The position numbers and the translations under genes were made by a program. Below are positions 1 to 7,900 of a stretch of 46,199 bases of DNA, one piece after another. The notes beneath the pieces are model-generated. The model searched no databases, was not told where the DNA came from, and saw only the letters and a list, made by a program, of their open reading frames with translations. The first letter of the stretch is position 1, and every line of letters starts with the position of its first letter. Source of the stretch: a virus; IMG/VR virus record IMGVR_UViG_3300017763_000033, positions 1 through 46,199 of that record. One strand, given 5' to 3'.

Positions 1-180
1 GACATCAACGCTGCTCTAGGTCTGCCTAATGAAGCACGCACGGGTCTATCAATGCTGCTTAAGGTGATGGCAGAGCAGGGTCTGATTAAGCGTCATGAAC
101 TAGGAGCACGGTGGGTAGAGTACACCCGCCTGATGCCCCTACGCAACAGAGAGCGCATCGCCCGTTGGTTGTGGCAGTGA
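1..180 (+). CDS. C-terminal part of a winged-helix-like protein (partial)
   Basis: The reading frame is open from the first base and stops at TGA 178-180, giving the last 59 residues; the start lies upstream of the window. The visible part reads like the end of a winged helix-turn-helix: a short LGLP turn, a helix with GLSMLLKVMAEQGLI, then a basic wing (RHELGARWVEYTRL) and an Arg/Trp-rich tail. That pattern is typical of small DNA-binding regulators, but no family can be named from a fragment. Base composition differs from the rest of the window: bases 121-180 have 37 G+C of 60, against 17 of 60 in a sample of the large structural gene at 12061-12120. The gene may come from another source or be under different codon pressure. 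Being real is likely; a DNA-binding role is inference. Confidence 0.55.
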   Translation, partial: DINAALGLPNEARTGLSMLLKVMAEQGLIKRHELGARWVEYTRLMPLRNRERIARWLWQ

Positions 181-304
181 GTTAAGTGGCACAGGGCTGG
201 TTGACAGTCCTATTAGTTCGGGATTCGCAGTGCCCCGTTGCGGGGCGTTGCCGCCCGCCGCCGCGTATGCCCCCCCGTTTCTAAAACGCTAAGGTACCAT
301 TAAG
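181..304. other. GC-rich structured intergenic region
   Basis: This non-coding stretch has a composition unlike its surroundings (40 G+C in the 60 bases at 241-300). It contains a perfect hairpin GCCCCG-TTG-CGGGGC at 232-246 and a weaker one, AGGGCT (193-198) with AGTCCT (206-211), paired with one G-T wobble. GGCAC at 188-192 can also pair with GTGCC at 230-234 and enclose the second hairpin. No T-run follows the strong hairpin, so it is not a standard terminator. It may be a structured leader, a small RNA or a transcription pause site; the sequence does not decide. Confidence 0.4.
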
Positions 305-337
305 CTATAAAGTCTTGCTTTCGCGAGCTCTTTATAG
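305..337. other. Long stem-loop upstream of the AbrB-like gene
   Basis: CTATAAAG at 305-312 and CTTTATAG at 330-337 are perfect inverted repeats. Inside them, CTTGC (314-318) pairs with GCGAG (323-327) with one G-T wobble around a TTTC loop. The whole is a 33-base hairpin of about 13 pairs with a small internal bulge. No T-run follows it. It could be an operator for a dimeric regulator, or an RNA hairpin in the leader of the gene starting at 367. Confidence 0.5.
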
Positions 338-366
338 AACTCTACACTTTTCTATATAAAACAAAA

Positions 367-561
367 ATGGAAACAGAAATACCTCTTATGCAAAAAAATC
401 CGGGTGAAAATTTTTCGACCGTAGGGGTCGATCCTGTAACAGGTGAATATGTCATTCAAGTACCAGAGTGGATTATCTCTGAATTTGGATGGTATGAAGG
501 TACACAGTTAAATATGGAGGTTGATAAAGATGCTATCGTGATTACCGAACTCAAAGATTGA
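367..561 (+). CDS. Small AbrB/SpoVT-like (swapped-hairpin) protein
   Basis: This 64-residue protein has the pattern of the AbrB/MazE/SpoVT swapped-hairpin DNA-binding fold: a strand ending in VIQVPEWI, a short helix (ISEFGW), Y-E-G-T-Q-L, then a strand pair (NMEVDKDAIVITEL), at about residues 20-62. Such proteins act as dimers, as transition-state regulators or antitoxins. No toxin-like partner gene is adjacent, so an antitoxin role is not supported. The 33-base inverted repeat about 30 bases upstream could be an autoregulatory operator, which is inference. The gene stands alone in front of a sigma70-like promoter that overlaps its stop codon. The fold assignment rests on pattern recognition over a short sequence. 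Confidence 0.6.
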   Translation: METEIPLMQKNPGENFSTVGVDPVTGEYVIQVPEWIISEFGWYEGTQLNMEVDKDAIVITELKD

Positions 562-586
562 CGTGCTCTTTATAATGGAGTATAAT
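558..586 (+). promoter_or_regulatory. Sigma70-like promoter for the glycosyltransferase gene
   Basis: TTGACG at 558-563 and TATAAT at 581-586 are separated by exactly 17 bases, a near-consensus host (sigma70/SigA) promoter. A second TATAAT lies at 571-576. The -35 element overlaps the TGA stop of the gene at 367-561. The expected start of transcription is near 593, about 30 bases before the ATG at 625. This contrasts with the TATAAATA late promoters elsewhere and suggests early or continuous expression by unmodified host polymerase. Confidence 0.6.
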
Positions 587-624
587 TACATTTGAATGCA
601 TTCACATTTTAATTTGACCTAATT

Positions 625-1383
625 ATGGCAAAAGGATTTACGGTAAAAGCAAAAACGCCCGTTGCGGCAAAGAAAGAACCTGAATGGGATTACGTTAAAG
701 CAAGAGAGATGGTTAAAGGAAAAACCATTGTATTCTGTTTACCAGGTCGCGGTGTATCATATACGTATCTGAAGAACTTTGTACAATTGTGTTTTGATCT
801 TGTACAGTCTGGAGCAAGTATTCAGATTTCACAAGACTATAGTTCCATGGTGAACTTTGCTCGTTGTAAGTGTCTTGGAGCAAATGTTCTTCGTGGTCCT
901 GATCAGAAACCATGGGATGGTAAGTTGAATTATGATTATCAGTTATGGATTGATAGTGATATTGTGTTTAACACTGAGAAGTTCTATCAGTTAGTATTGA
1001 TGGACCAGAACATTGCAAGTGGTTGGTATTGTACCGAAGACGGTCAAACCACCTCAGTTGCACATTGGATGGAAGAAGATGACTTCCGTAATAATGGTGG
1101 TGTCATGAACCATGAAACACTTGAGAGTATTGCTAAGCGTAAGAAACCATTCACTGTAGACTATGCAGGATTTGGATGGTTGCTGATCAAGAATGGAGTC
1201 TTTGAGCACGAAGAGATTAAGTATCCTTGGTTTGCACCGAAGATGCAAGTCTTTGAATCTGGAGAAGTACAGGACATGTGTGGAGAGGATGTAAGTTTCT
1301 GTCTGGATGCAATTGCAGCAGGATTTGAGATTTGGTGTGATCCTCGCATTCGCGTTGGTCACGAAAAAACTCGCGTTATCTGA
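625..1383 (+). CDS. GT-A-type glycosyltransferase-like protein
   Basis: The 252-residue product has hallmarks of GT-A fold, metal-dependent glycosyltransferases. An N-terminal beta strand (KTIVFCLPGRG, 33-43) precedes the nucleotide-sugar region. A DxD-type metal motif sits in LWIDSDIVF (Asp110, Asp112). An acidic pair in GEDVSFC (Glu221-Asp222) is placed where the catalytic base usually lies, and a late His246 in VGHEK matches a usual metal ligand. It would transfer a sugar from an activated nucleotide to an unknown acceptor, which could be a virion protein, phage DNA or a host surface glycan. It lies just ahead of the baseplate genes but has its own host-type promoter. No signal peptide or membrane segment is visible, so it should act in the cytoplasm. 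The fold is fairly sure; the substrate is not. Confidence 0.7.
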   Translation: MAKGFTVKAKTPVAAKKEPEWDYVKAREMVKGKTIVFCLPGRGVSYTYLKNFVQLCFDLVQSGASIQISQDYSSMVNFARCKCLGANVLRGPDQKPWDGKLNYDYQLWIDSDIVFNTEKFYQLVLMDQNIASGWYCTEDGQTTSVAHWMEEDDFRNNGGVMNHETLESIAKRKKPFTVDYAGFGWLLIKNGVFEHEEIKYPWFAPKMQVFESGEVQDMCGEDVSFCLDAIAAGFEIWCDPRIRVGHEKTRVI

Positions 1384-1384
1384 T

Positions 1385-1546
1385 ATGTCTCAGGAGATTT
1401 ATACAATTCTCCATAACGGTCAAGTGCTTGCTAAGGGCTTGACCCAAGAGGAATATCTTGATAAAATGATGGACCTGGCAGAAGACTTCTATACGTCAGG
1501 TACTCCGAATCCTTCGGAGATTGATACTAAAATTACTACAGGTTAA
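1385..1546 (+). CDS. Small conserved-looking protein, unknown function
   Basis: This 53-residue protein begins MSQEIYTILHNG and ends SEIDTKITTG. The ATG at 1385 lies one base after the stop of the glycosyltransferase gene. An in-frame start at 1307 exists but would overlap that gene by 77 bases, so 1385 is preferred. The chain is acidic, with a predicted helix (QEEYLDKMMDLAEDFY) and no cysteines or membrane segment. I recognise it as a type of short ORF seen in cyanomyoviruses next to baseplate genes, but know of no function. Tight spacing suggests co-transcription with its neighbours. Confidence 0.65.
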   Translation: MSQEIYTILHNGQVLAKGLTQEEYLDKMMDLAEDFYTSGTPNPSEIDTKITTG

Positions 1547-1548
1547 TT

Positions 1549-1695
1549 ATGGCACGCTCTAGAACTGGTCTTAATGGGCAAACATTCGTAGAATCCCAAC
1601 CGAAAAAAACTCGTCAAGGACAAGGAAAGAATACAAAATACGCCGCGACTTCTCGCAATAATGCTAAAAAATGCTATAAAGGGCAAGGTCGATAG
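1549..1695 (+). CDS. Small basic protein, unknown function
   Basis: The gene encodes 48 residues (MARSRTGLNGQTFVESQP... to ...KCYKGQGR) and starts two bases after the preceding stop. It is strongly basic, rich in Lys, Arg, Gln and Asn, and has little hydrophobic content. It is probably disordered alone and may bind nucleic acid. Short length and biased composition make it easy to miss, but the clean start, exact abutment with the gene before and resemblance to short cyanophage ORFs I recall support it. No function is known to me. Confidence 0.6.
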   Translation: MARSRTGLNGQTFVESQPKKTRQGQGKNTKYAATSRNNAKKCYKGQGR

Positions 1696-1720
1696 ATATA
1701 ATAGTTGTGTTACGTAATGT

Positions 1721-2401
1721 ATGGCGTGCTTGATTGCTAATCTTCCTTCAGTGGAAGTATGGGTTCGTAAGGAATATCTTACAGATCATCAGTTCGGTCA
1801 TGGAGAATTTGTTAAAGGCGTTTGGGTATCGGTTAAGTCGATACCTGGACGTGCTTTTTATTTTGAGACATACTTACCAGAGTATGCTGCCATGTACGAT
1901 AAACTTCCTATCAGTGCATTTGTAACAGATCCTGAGACACCAACACCTGATATGAGTTTACCTAACCTACAGTTCTGGAATTGTATGGACTATGGTGTCG
2001 TATCTGTTGATAAGAAGTTTATTGGTTCAATGGACTTTGAATGTTATACAAGAGATCATGGTATCGTGAAGGGTACTTATGTCTGTACGATTGATAACTA
2101 TCACCATGATCCAGACTATGTTGATTGGGCTACAAGTGAAAATCCTGCTGAACATAAGTCTCATAATCTAATCGAACTAGAAAATGGACAGTTTGCTCTG
2201 TATCCTAATAATAGAATGCGTATTTTTGATAATAGTTTGACACCTATTGATCCAAAAATGCCCGACTTTAAGGTATCAACACAGTATTATTCAGTAGAAA
2301 ATGGTTATGATCGCCTTGGAATGGGTCGTGAAGATGAATATCATTGGAAAACTGCTAAAGAACGAGCAGAAGAGGACAAAATAAATACTGATGAGGGATA
2401 A
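1721..2401 (+). CDS. Conserved cyanophage protein, unknown function
   Basis: This 226-residue protein opens MACLIANLPSVEVWVRKEYL, with mixed alpha/beta character and many aromatic residues (VWVSVKSIPGRAFYFETYLP). A His/Asp-rich segment TIDNYHHDPDYVDW lies near residues 123-136, and the C-terminus is charged (RAEEDKINTDEG). I recognise the N-terminal half as typical of T4-like cyanophage genomes just upstream of the baseplate block, but the family has no function I can name. No membrane segment or known catalytic motif is visible. A TATAAT-like hexamer lies at 1697-1702 without a convincing -35, so its promoter is uncertain. A minor structural or host-interaction role is possible but unsupported. 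Confidence 0.7.
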   Translation: MACLIANLPSVEVWVRKEYLTDHQFGHGEFVKGVWVSVKSIPGRAFYFETYLPEYAAMYDKLPISAFVTDPETPTPDMSLPNLQFWNCMDYGVVSVDKKFIGSMDFECYTRDHGIVKGTYVCTIDNYHHDPDYVDWATSENPAEHKSHNLIELENGQFALYPNNRMRIFDNSLTPIDPKMPDFKVSTQYYSVENGYDRLGMGREDEYHWKTAKERAEEDKINTDEG

Positions 2402-2447
2402 AACCCTATAAAAAGTTTTAATTAATACTATCGGGAGTAATATTAAT

Positions 2448-2594
2448 ATGGGAAATTCACCTGTAGATAGAGACATAGATTATATGTACCAGACATACGG
2501 AACTAAAAGATTAATTACCGACTATTGGACCAAACCACCTGAAATCGATGATGATGTAGAAAAACTGGATGAGAATAAGCAAAATCCTGAGTAA
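2448..2594 (+). CDS. Small acidic protein, unknown function
   Basis: The gene encodes 48 residues beginning MGNSPVDRDIDYMYQTYGTK and ending in an acidic tail (EIDDDVEKLDENKQNPE). A GGGAG Shine-Dalgarno-like sequence lies about eleven bases before the ATG. The frame is short, but the ribosome site, the Asp/Glu-rich coding pattern and the stop just before a late promoter support it. Tyrosine-rich N-terminus plus acidic tail suggests a small adaptor or inhibitor-like peptide. That is only a description, and no homolog is recognised. Confidence 0.5.
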   Translation: MGNSPVDRDIDYMYQTYGTKRLITDYWTKPPEIDDDVEKLDENKQNPE

Positions 2595-2598
2595 GGGA

Positions 2599-2606
2599 TA
2601 TAAATA
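2599..2606 (+). promoter_or_regulatory. T4-type late promoter before gene 25
   Basis: TATAAATA, the T4 late consensus read by gp55 sigma with gp33/gp45 help, lies about 25 bases before the ATG of gene 25, directly after the preceding stop codon. It probably drives the baseplate block from gene 25 onward. Confidence 0.7.
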
Positions 2607-2630
2607 AATTCAGGAAAATCTATCACATCA

Positions 2631-3032
2631 ATGCCTTCTTTAAGGATTTCAAAAGGATTTAAAGATATAAGTTTCTCATTTGACCCACATCCTGTGACGA
2701 AGGATCTCCCTATACTCGTTAATGAGCGTGCAATCATCAGATCTGTACGTAATTTGGTAGAAACAATCCCAACAGAGAGATTTTTTAACTCTGATTTGGG
2801 ATCTGATGTTAGAGCAAGTCTGTTTGAACTTGTTGATATTGCTACAACAAAAGTTATTGAAGACCAAATCCTCGAAACAATTCGATTTTATGAACCTCGT
2901 GTCGAAAATACCTTCGTAGAAGTTGACATTAGACCCGATAATAACAGTTTTGATGTAAATGTCTACTTTGATGTTGTTGGATTAGATTTACCACCTCAAG
3001 AGTTCTCTTTCATTTTAGAGACAACCCGATAA
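2631..3032 (+). CDS. 25: Baseplate wedge protein gp25
   Basis: The 133 residues match the T4 gp25 family (132 residues in T4; GPW/gp25 fold), a sheath-nucleating wedge component found in all contractile tails. Typical features are an N-terminal strand (SFSFDPHPVTKDLPILVNE), the helix RAIIRSVRNLVETIPTER, the conserved FFNSDLGSDVRASLFEL segment and the C-terminal strands VEVDIRPDNN and YFDVVGL. In the virion it joins gp6 and gp53 in the wedge and offers the handshake for the first gp18 ring. Gene 6 follows three bases later, the usual T4-like cyanophage order. A late promoter lies just upstream. Confidence 0.93.
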   Translation: MPSLRISKGFKDISFSFDPHPVTKDLPILVNERAIIRSVRNLVETIPTERFFNSDLGSDVRASLFELVDIATTKVIEDQILETIRFYEPRVENTFVEVDIRPDNNSFDVNVYFDVVGLDLPPQEFSFILETTR

Positions 3033-3035
3033 AAT

Positions 3036-4940
3036 ATGCCTTTTACTCAATTTACAAATCTCGATTTTGATCAAATCAAGGCTCAAATCAAAGATTATCT
3101 CCGTGCAAATTCAAATTTCACGGATTTTGACTTTGAAGGGTCTAATTTTTCAGTACTAATTGACACCTTAGCATACAATACCTACATTAATGCATTCAAT
3201 GCGAACCTTGTAGTCAATGAATCCTTCTTGGATGGTGCTTCAGTTCGTGAAAACGTAGTTTCTTTAGCAAGAAACATTGGTTATGTACCACGCTCTAGGA
3301 CCGCTTCTAAGGCAAGTGTGTACTTTGACGTGCCAGTTGATCCATCTCTTAGGACTTTAACTCTTCAGGCAGGTCTGACGTGTATTGGAGTGAGTAATAA
3401 CTCATCATATCGCTTCTCACTTCCAGAAGACGTGACTGCGATTGTACAAAATGGGATTGCATCATTTGGAACTGTAGATTTTCCAAGAGAAATCTTCCAA
3501 GGTTCGTTACTATCAAGACAATTTTTAGTAAATACTGCACAAGATCAGAGATTTATACTCGATAATCCAAGTATTGATACGTCTACCATTAGATGTTATG
3601 TAAAACCTAATGGTGGTACTGGTTTAGGGCGCGAATTTAAGTTAATTGATAACATTTTGAATCTCAACGAGAATTCTGAGGTGTTCTTAGTCCAAGAAGT
3701 TCAAGATGAAAAGTATGAATTATTGTTTGGTGATGGATATTTTGGTAAAAAGTTGGAAAATGGCGAATTTATTACCGTAAGATACCTTGTAACTGATGGT
3801 GAAAATGGAAATGGACCATCAAGATTTGATTTTCAAGGTACTTTTGTTGATGAAAAGGCAAATTCAGTCATTCCAAGTGGGTCTATTACCGTAAATACAG
3901 TTCAAAAGGCACAAAATGGTGGAGAAATTGAAGATGTTTCTTCAATTAAGTACTTTGCACCTCGTTTGTACTCTGCACAGTATAGAGCAGTCACTGCAAG
4001 GGACTACGAAGCGATTATTTCGGAGATATATCCCAATACAGAGTCTGTAGCAGTTGTTGGTGGAGAAGAATTGTCCCCACCTAAGTTCGGTAGTGTTCAA
4101 ATTAGTATCAAACCAAAAAATGGAACATTTGTTTCAGATTTTGATAAGCAAAATATTCTCAATAGACTAAAGCAATATTCTATTGCCGGTATTAATCAAA
4201 AAATTATTGATCTAAAAATTCTTTATGTTGAACTTGATTCGACAATTTACTACGACATAACTAAAGCATCAAATGCTGATGATCTTAAAACTAATATTTT
4301 AGATGTATTAACGTCATATTCTAATAATATTGATATGAATCGTTTTGGTGGACGTTTCAAATATAGTAAAGTTCTTCAATTAATTGATAGAGTTGACAAT
4401 GCAATTACGTCCAACATAACTAAGATTATCATTAGAAGAGATTTGCAAGCATTAACAGGTCAATTTGCTCAATATGAACTATGTTTTGGTAATAAATTTA
4501 ATGTAAAACCAGGTGGATTTAATATTAAATCCACTAAGTTCAAAATAGCAGGTGAAACTGAAGATGTATCAATCATTGATACCCCAAATAGTGATCTATC
4601 TACAGGTACACTTTCAGTAGTTAAAGTTGATACTGAAGGGAATATAGTTGTTGTTGCTAAAGTTGCAGGAACGGTTGATTATGTGAAGGGAGAAATTATT
4701 TTGAATACTTTAAATATTGCTTCAACATCTAGACCAAACGATATAATTGAAATTCAAGCATATCCAGACTCTAATGATGTTATTGGACTTAAAGATCTTT
4801 ATCTCAGTTTAGGCATTTCTAATAGTCAGATAAATATGGTTAAAGATGTTATTGCATCTGGTGAAGACATTTCAGGCGTCACATTCACAAGAGATTTTTA
4901 TACATCAAGTTATTCAAACGGATCATTAGAGAGGAAATAA
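3036..4940 (+). CDS. 6: Baseplate wedge protein gp6
   Basis: At 634 residues the product is close to T4 gp6 (660). The N-terminal signature FEGSNFSVLIDTLAYNTY at about 33-50, followed by NESFLDGASVRENVVSLARNIGYVP (split across 61-85), is characteristic of the gp6/gpJ family. Two gp6 copies per wedge clamp gp7 and gp53 and form the ring that transmits contraction. The middle holds a beta-rich domain (YELLFGDGYFGKKL) also typical of gpJ-like proteins. The C-terminal third is divergent. It sits between genes 25 and 7, as expected for wedge assembly partners. Assignment is confident from sequence and order. Confidence 0.92.
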   Translation: MPFTQFTNLDFDQIKAQIKDYLRANSNFTDFDFEGSNFSVLIDTLAYNTYINAFNANLVVNESFLDGASVRENVVSLARNIGYVPRSRTASKASVYFDVPVDPSLRTLTLQAGLTCIGVSNNSSYRFSLPEDVTAIVQNGIASFGTVDFPREIFQGSLLSRQFLVNTAQDQRFILDNPSIDTSTIRCYVKPNGGTGLGREFKLIDNILNLNENSEVFLVQEVQDEKYELLFGDGYFGKKLENGEFITVRYLVTDGENGNGPSRFDFQGTFVDEKANSVIPSGSITVNTVQKAQNGGEIEDVSSIKYFAPRLYSAQYRAVTARDYEAIISEIYPNTESVAVVGGEELSPPKFGSVQISIKPKNGTFVSDFDKQNILNRLKQYSIAGINQKIIDLKILYVELDSTIYYDITKASNADDLKTNILDVLTSYSNNIDMNRFGGRFKYSKVLQLIDRVDNAITSNITKIIIRRDLQALTGQFAQYELCFGNKFNVKPGGFNIKSTKFKIAGETEDVSIIDTPNSDLSTGTLSVVKVDTEGNIVVVAKVAGTVDYVKGEIILNTLNIASTSRPNDIIEIQAYPDSNDVIGLKDLYLSLGISNSQINMVKDVIASGEDISGVTFTRDFYTSSYSNGSLERK

Positions 4941-4943
4941 AAT

Positions 4944-7900
4944 ATGTCCAATTTTGAGAAGAGAGTGCAACTCAATAAAATTATTGAGAGCCAACTTCCA
5001 GAATTTTTAGTTGCCGATTTTCCAAAAGCGGTAGACTTTTTCAAGCAATATTATATCTCTCAAGAATACCAGGGAGGTAATATTGACTTGGTGGACAACC
5101 TTGACCGTTATATTAAGGTTGATAATCTTGTTCCAGAGGTTGTTGTTGGATCTACAATTCTTTCTTCAGATATTGACACTTCTGCAACCACAATTACCGT
5201 CGAATCAACAAAGGGATTTCCGGATGATTACGGTCTTTTGAAGATCAATGCTGAAATTATTACATATACTGGAAAAACCGATACATCTTTTACTGGGTGT
5301 ATACGTGGTTTTAGTGGCGTTACTGGATATAATAAAAATATTTCCGATAATATTAACTTCAGCAATAAAGAAACTCTTTTATTTTCCGAGACAGAAGCAT
5401 CTGCACATAAGACTAATGATACTGTAACAAACTTAAGTGTTATATTCCTTCAAGAATTTTATAAAAAGTTAAAAGCAACTTTTACTCCTGGATTCGAAGA
5501 TCTTAAATTTGTAGATGATCTAAACGTTGGAAACTTCATTAAGAACGCTAGAAACTTCTATCAGGCAAAAGGTATTGAAGAGTCGGTTAAAATACTCTTC
5601 AAGATCCTCTACGGTGCCAATGCGGAGGTTATAGATCTTGAACAGAGACTTATAAAACCTTCTTCTGCAGAGTATATTCGAAGAGAAATTTTTGTTGTTA
5701 AAAATTTACCTTTTTTAAATGAAAAAACTGGTTTTTATGAATATGGAGATCCTTTTAAACTAAAAGGTCAGACTATTTTTAAAAATGATGATACAGATGT
5801 AAGTGCATCAATATCTGAAGTTGAAATATTTACAAGAAATTCTGAAACATTTTATAAACTAGGTGTCTTTGTAGGTAATAATGATAGACAGCATATTCGG
5901 GGATTATTTTCTGTTCCTGGTGCTTCTAGAGTTATTGAAGATGTAAATCCAAATGATTCTATTATTACAGTAGATTCTACAATTGGTTTTGGTCATACTG
6001 GAACCCTTATTACAAATACTGAGTCTATTAATTTTATTACTTCAACATCTAATCCGGTAACAATAGTAGATTCAAATACTGTTATCACGTATACTTCTAA
6101 GAGTATTAATCAATTTTATGGTTGTGTTGGTGAAGGTGGCGATATTGGAATTGGTTCTACCATAAAACTTGGACAATTAATTAGATCTAATGAAAGTGTT
6201 TTGGGATATGAAGATGGTGATATTACTAAAGAAGTGCATTTGCGTGTAACTGGTGTACTTTCCGAATTTGAACCTCTTGAAGATATTCCTCTTATGGAAG
6301 ATGAAGAGGAAATTGGTGTAAGAAATTTAGGAGAGATAATTCCAAATCCTGAAGGTGATCAGACTTTTAAGGAAGTATTTGCAAATTCATGGATTTACAA
6401 TACTAGTACTCGTTACATTGCAGAATCAGTAAATGGATCTACATTTTCTTTAGGATTTAATTCTGTTGTTAATGAGGCATCATTAAAAGTTGGAGATTTT
6501 GTAGAAATTGTTGCCGGTACAATTGGTATCGGGACCGTTGCCTATCCATCTACATCTAGTGGATCATTTGCAACAGTATCATCTATTGATTTTGCAAACA
6601 AAACTGTTACTTTAACAAATACTTCAGGATTTGTACCAGATCCAACAAGATCATATAGTATTAGAAGGAAGATAATAAAAGCGTCTAGTTCTGGTGCAGA
6701 TCTTTTGCATGGAAATAATACTCAAGTTTCAAATATTTTAAACGTATATACTGATAATGATGGAACACATGGATATGTTGCATCCAACTCATTGCCTGGA
6801 TATGAAATTGTAGAAAATATTGTTGAAGAAGTTAATATAGAAACTTCGCCTGGTAGCTCACTTTCAGATTTTGATTCATTCTACAAGGCATATAATTTAA
6901 TTGAATTTTCAAATCCAGTTCTTTTTGAGGATGGTGATAAGATAGTCTACACATCAGATTATCCATATTCTGGATTAGAGTCTGGAGAAACATATTATAT
7001 TACGGTAGTATCTGAAAGAAAGATTAAAGTTTATATTTCTAGAGAAGTTCTTGCAAGTGGAGAACATGTAAGAGTTGGACCAAATGCAGTTGCTGGCACA
7101 CATACATTTACTCTTGATCGTCATAGTAATAGAAAAATTGCCGATAATAAAATTTTAAGAAAATTTCCATTAGCACCATCTGATAATGATATTAATTCAG
7201 ATAAGAGAATTGATGGTTCTATTGGTATTTTAATTGATGGTGTTGAAATAGTAAGTCCAAATTCTCAAAATAAAGTTTACTATGGTCCACTAACATCTTT
7301 TGAGGTATTAAATGGTGGTAAAGATTATGATGTAATTAGTTTACCCGAAATTTCAATTAGTGCGGGGGTAGGAGGATTTGATGCAAAAGTACAACCTTAT
7401 GTTAAAGGTTCTGTTAAAGATGTTTACGTAGATCCACAAGACTTTGATGTTAAGAGTGTTAGTTCTGTTAGTTTAACTGGTGGTAATGGTTCTGGATGTA
7501 CATTAGAACCAGTTGTTGGATCCAGATTCCGCGAAATAAAGTTTGATAGTAGAAGACTTGATCTCGGTGGTGGAATTGATATTAATGCAGAAACTATTAC
7601 ATTTACTCAAAACCATAACCTAACCACTGGTGATGTAATCATTTACAATCAAAATGGAAATGATCAACTTGGAATTGGTGTTGCTGGAGATTTGACTAAT
7701 ACTCAAAATGGTACACTACAAAGTGGAGATGAGTATGTTGTAGGATTTATTAACACAACAACAATTCAACTTTACAAAACAAAAGCAGATGCTCCAGAAA
7801 TAGATCAAAATTTTAACGTAACTAGACTGGGAATTAATACTGTTGGTCTTACAGAGGCAACTACTGCTTCCGGTATTCATAAATTCAGAACACAATTTAG

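Noticed and set aside
201-229. TTGACA as a sigma70 -35 element
   Set aside because: No -10 hexamer lies 16-18 bases downstream (TTCGCA is there); TATTAG at 211 is far too close.
232-246. Rho-independent terminator after the first gene
   Set aside because: The hairpin is strong, but the following bases are GC-rich with no T-tract.
186-260. Possible tRNA or tRNA-like fold in the GC-rich gap
   Set aside because: GGCAC/GTGCC and a TTCGGGATTC segment hint at one, but no acceptor stem, anticodon arm or CCA in the right spacing can be drawn.
1307-1384. Extended start for the small gene ending at 1546
   Set aside because: It would overlap the glycosyltransferase C-terminus by 77 bases; the ATG at 1385 lies right after its stop.
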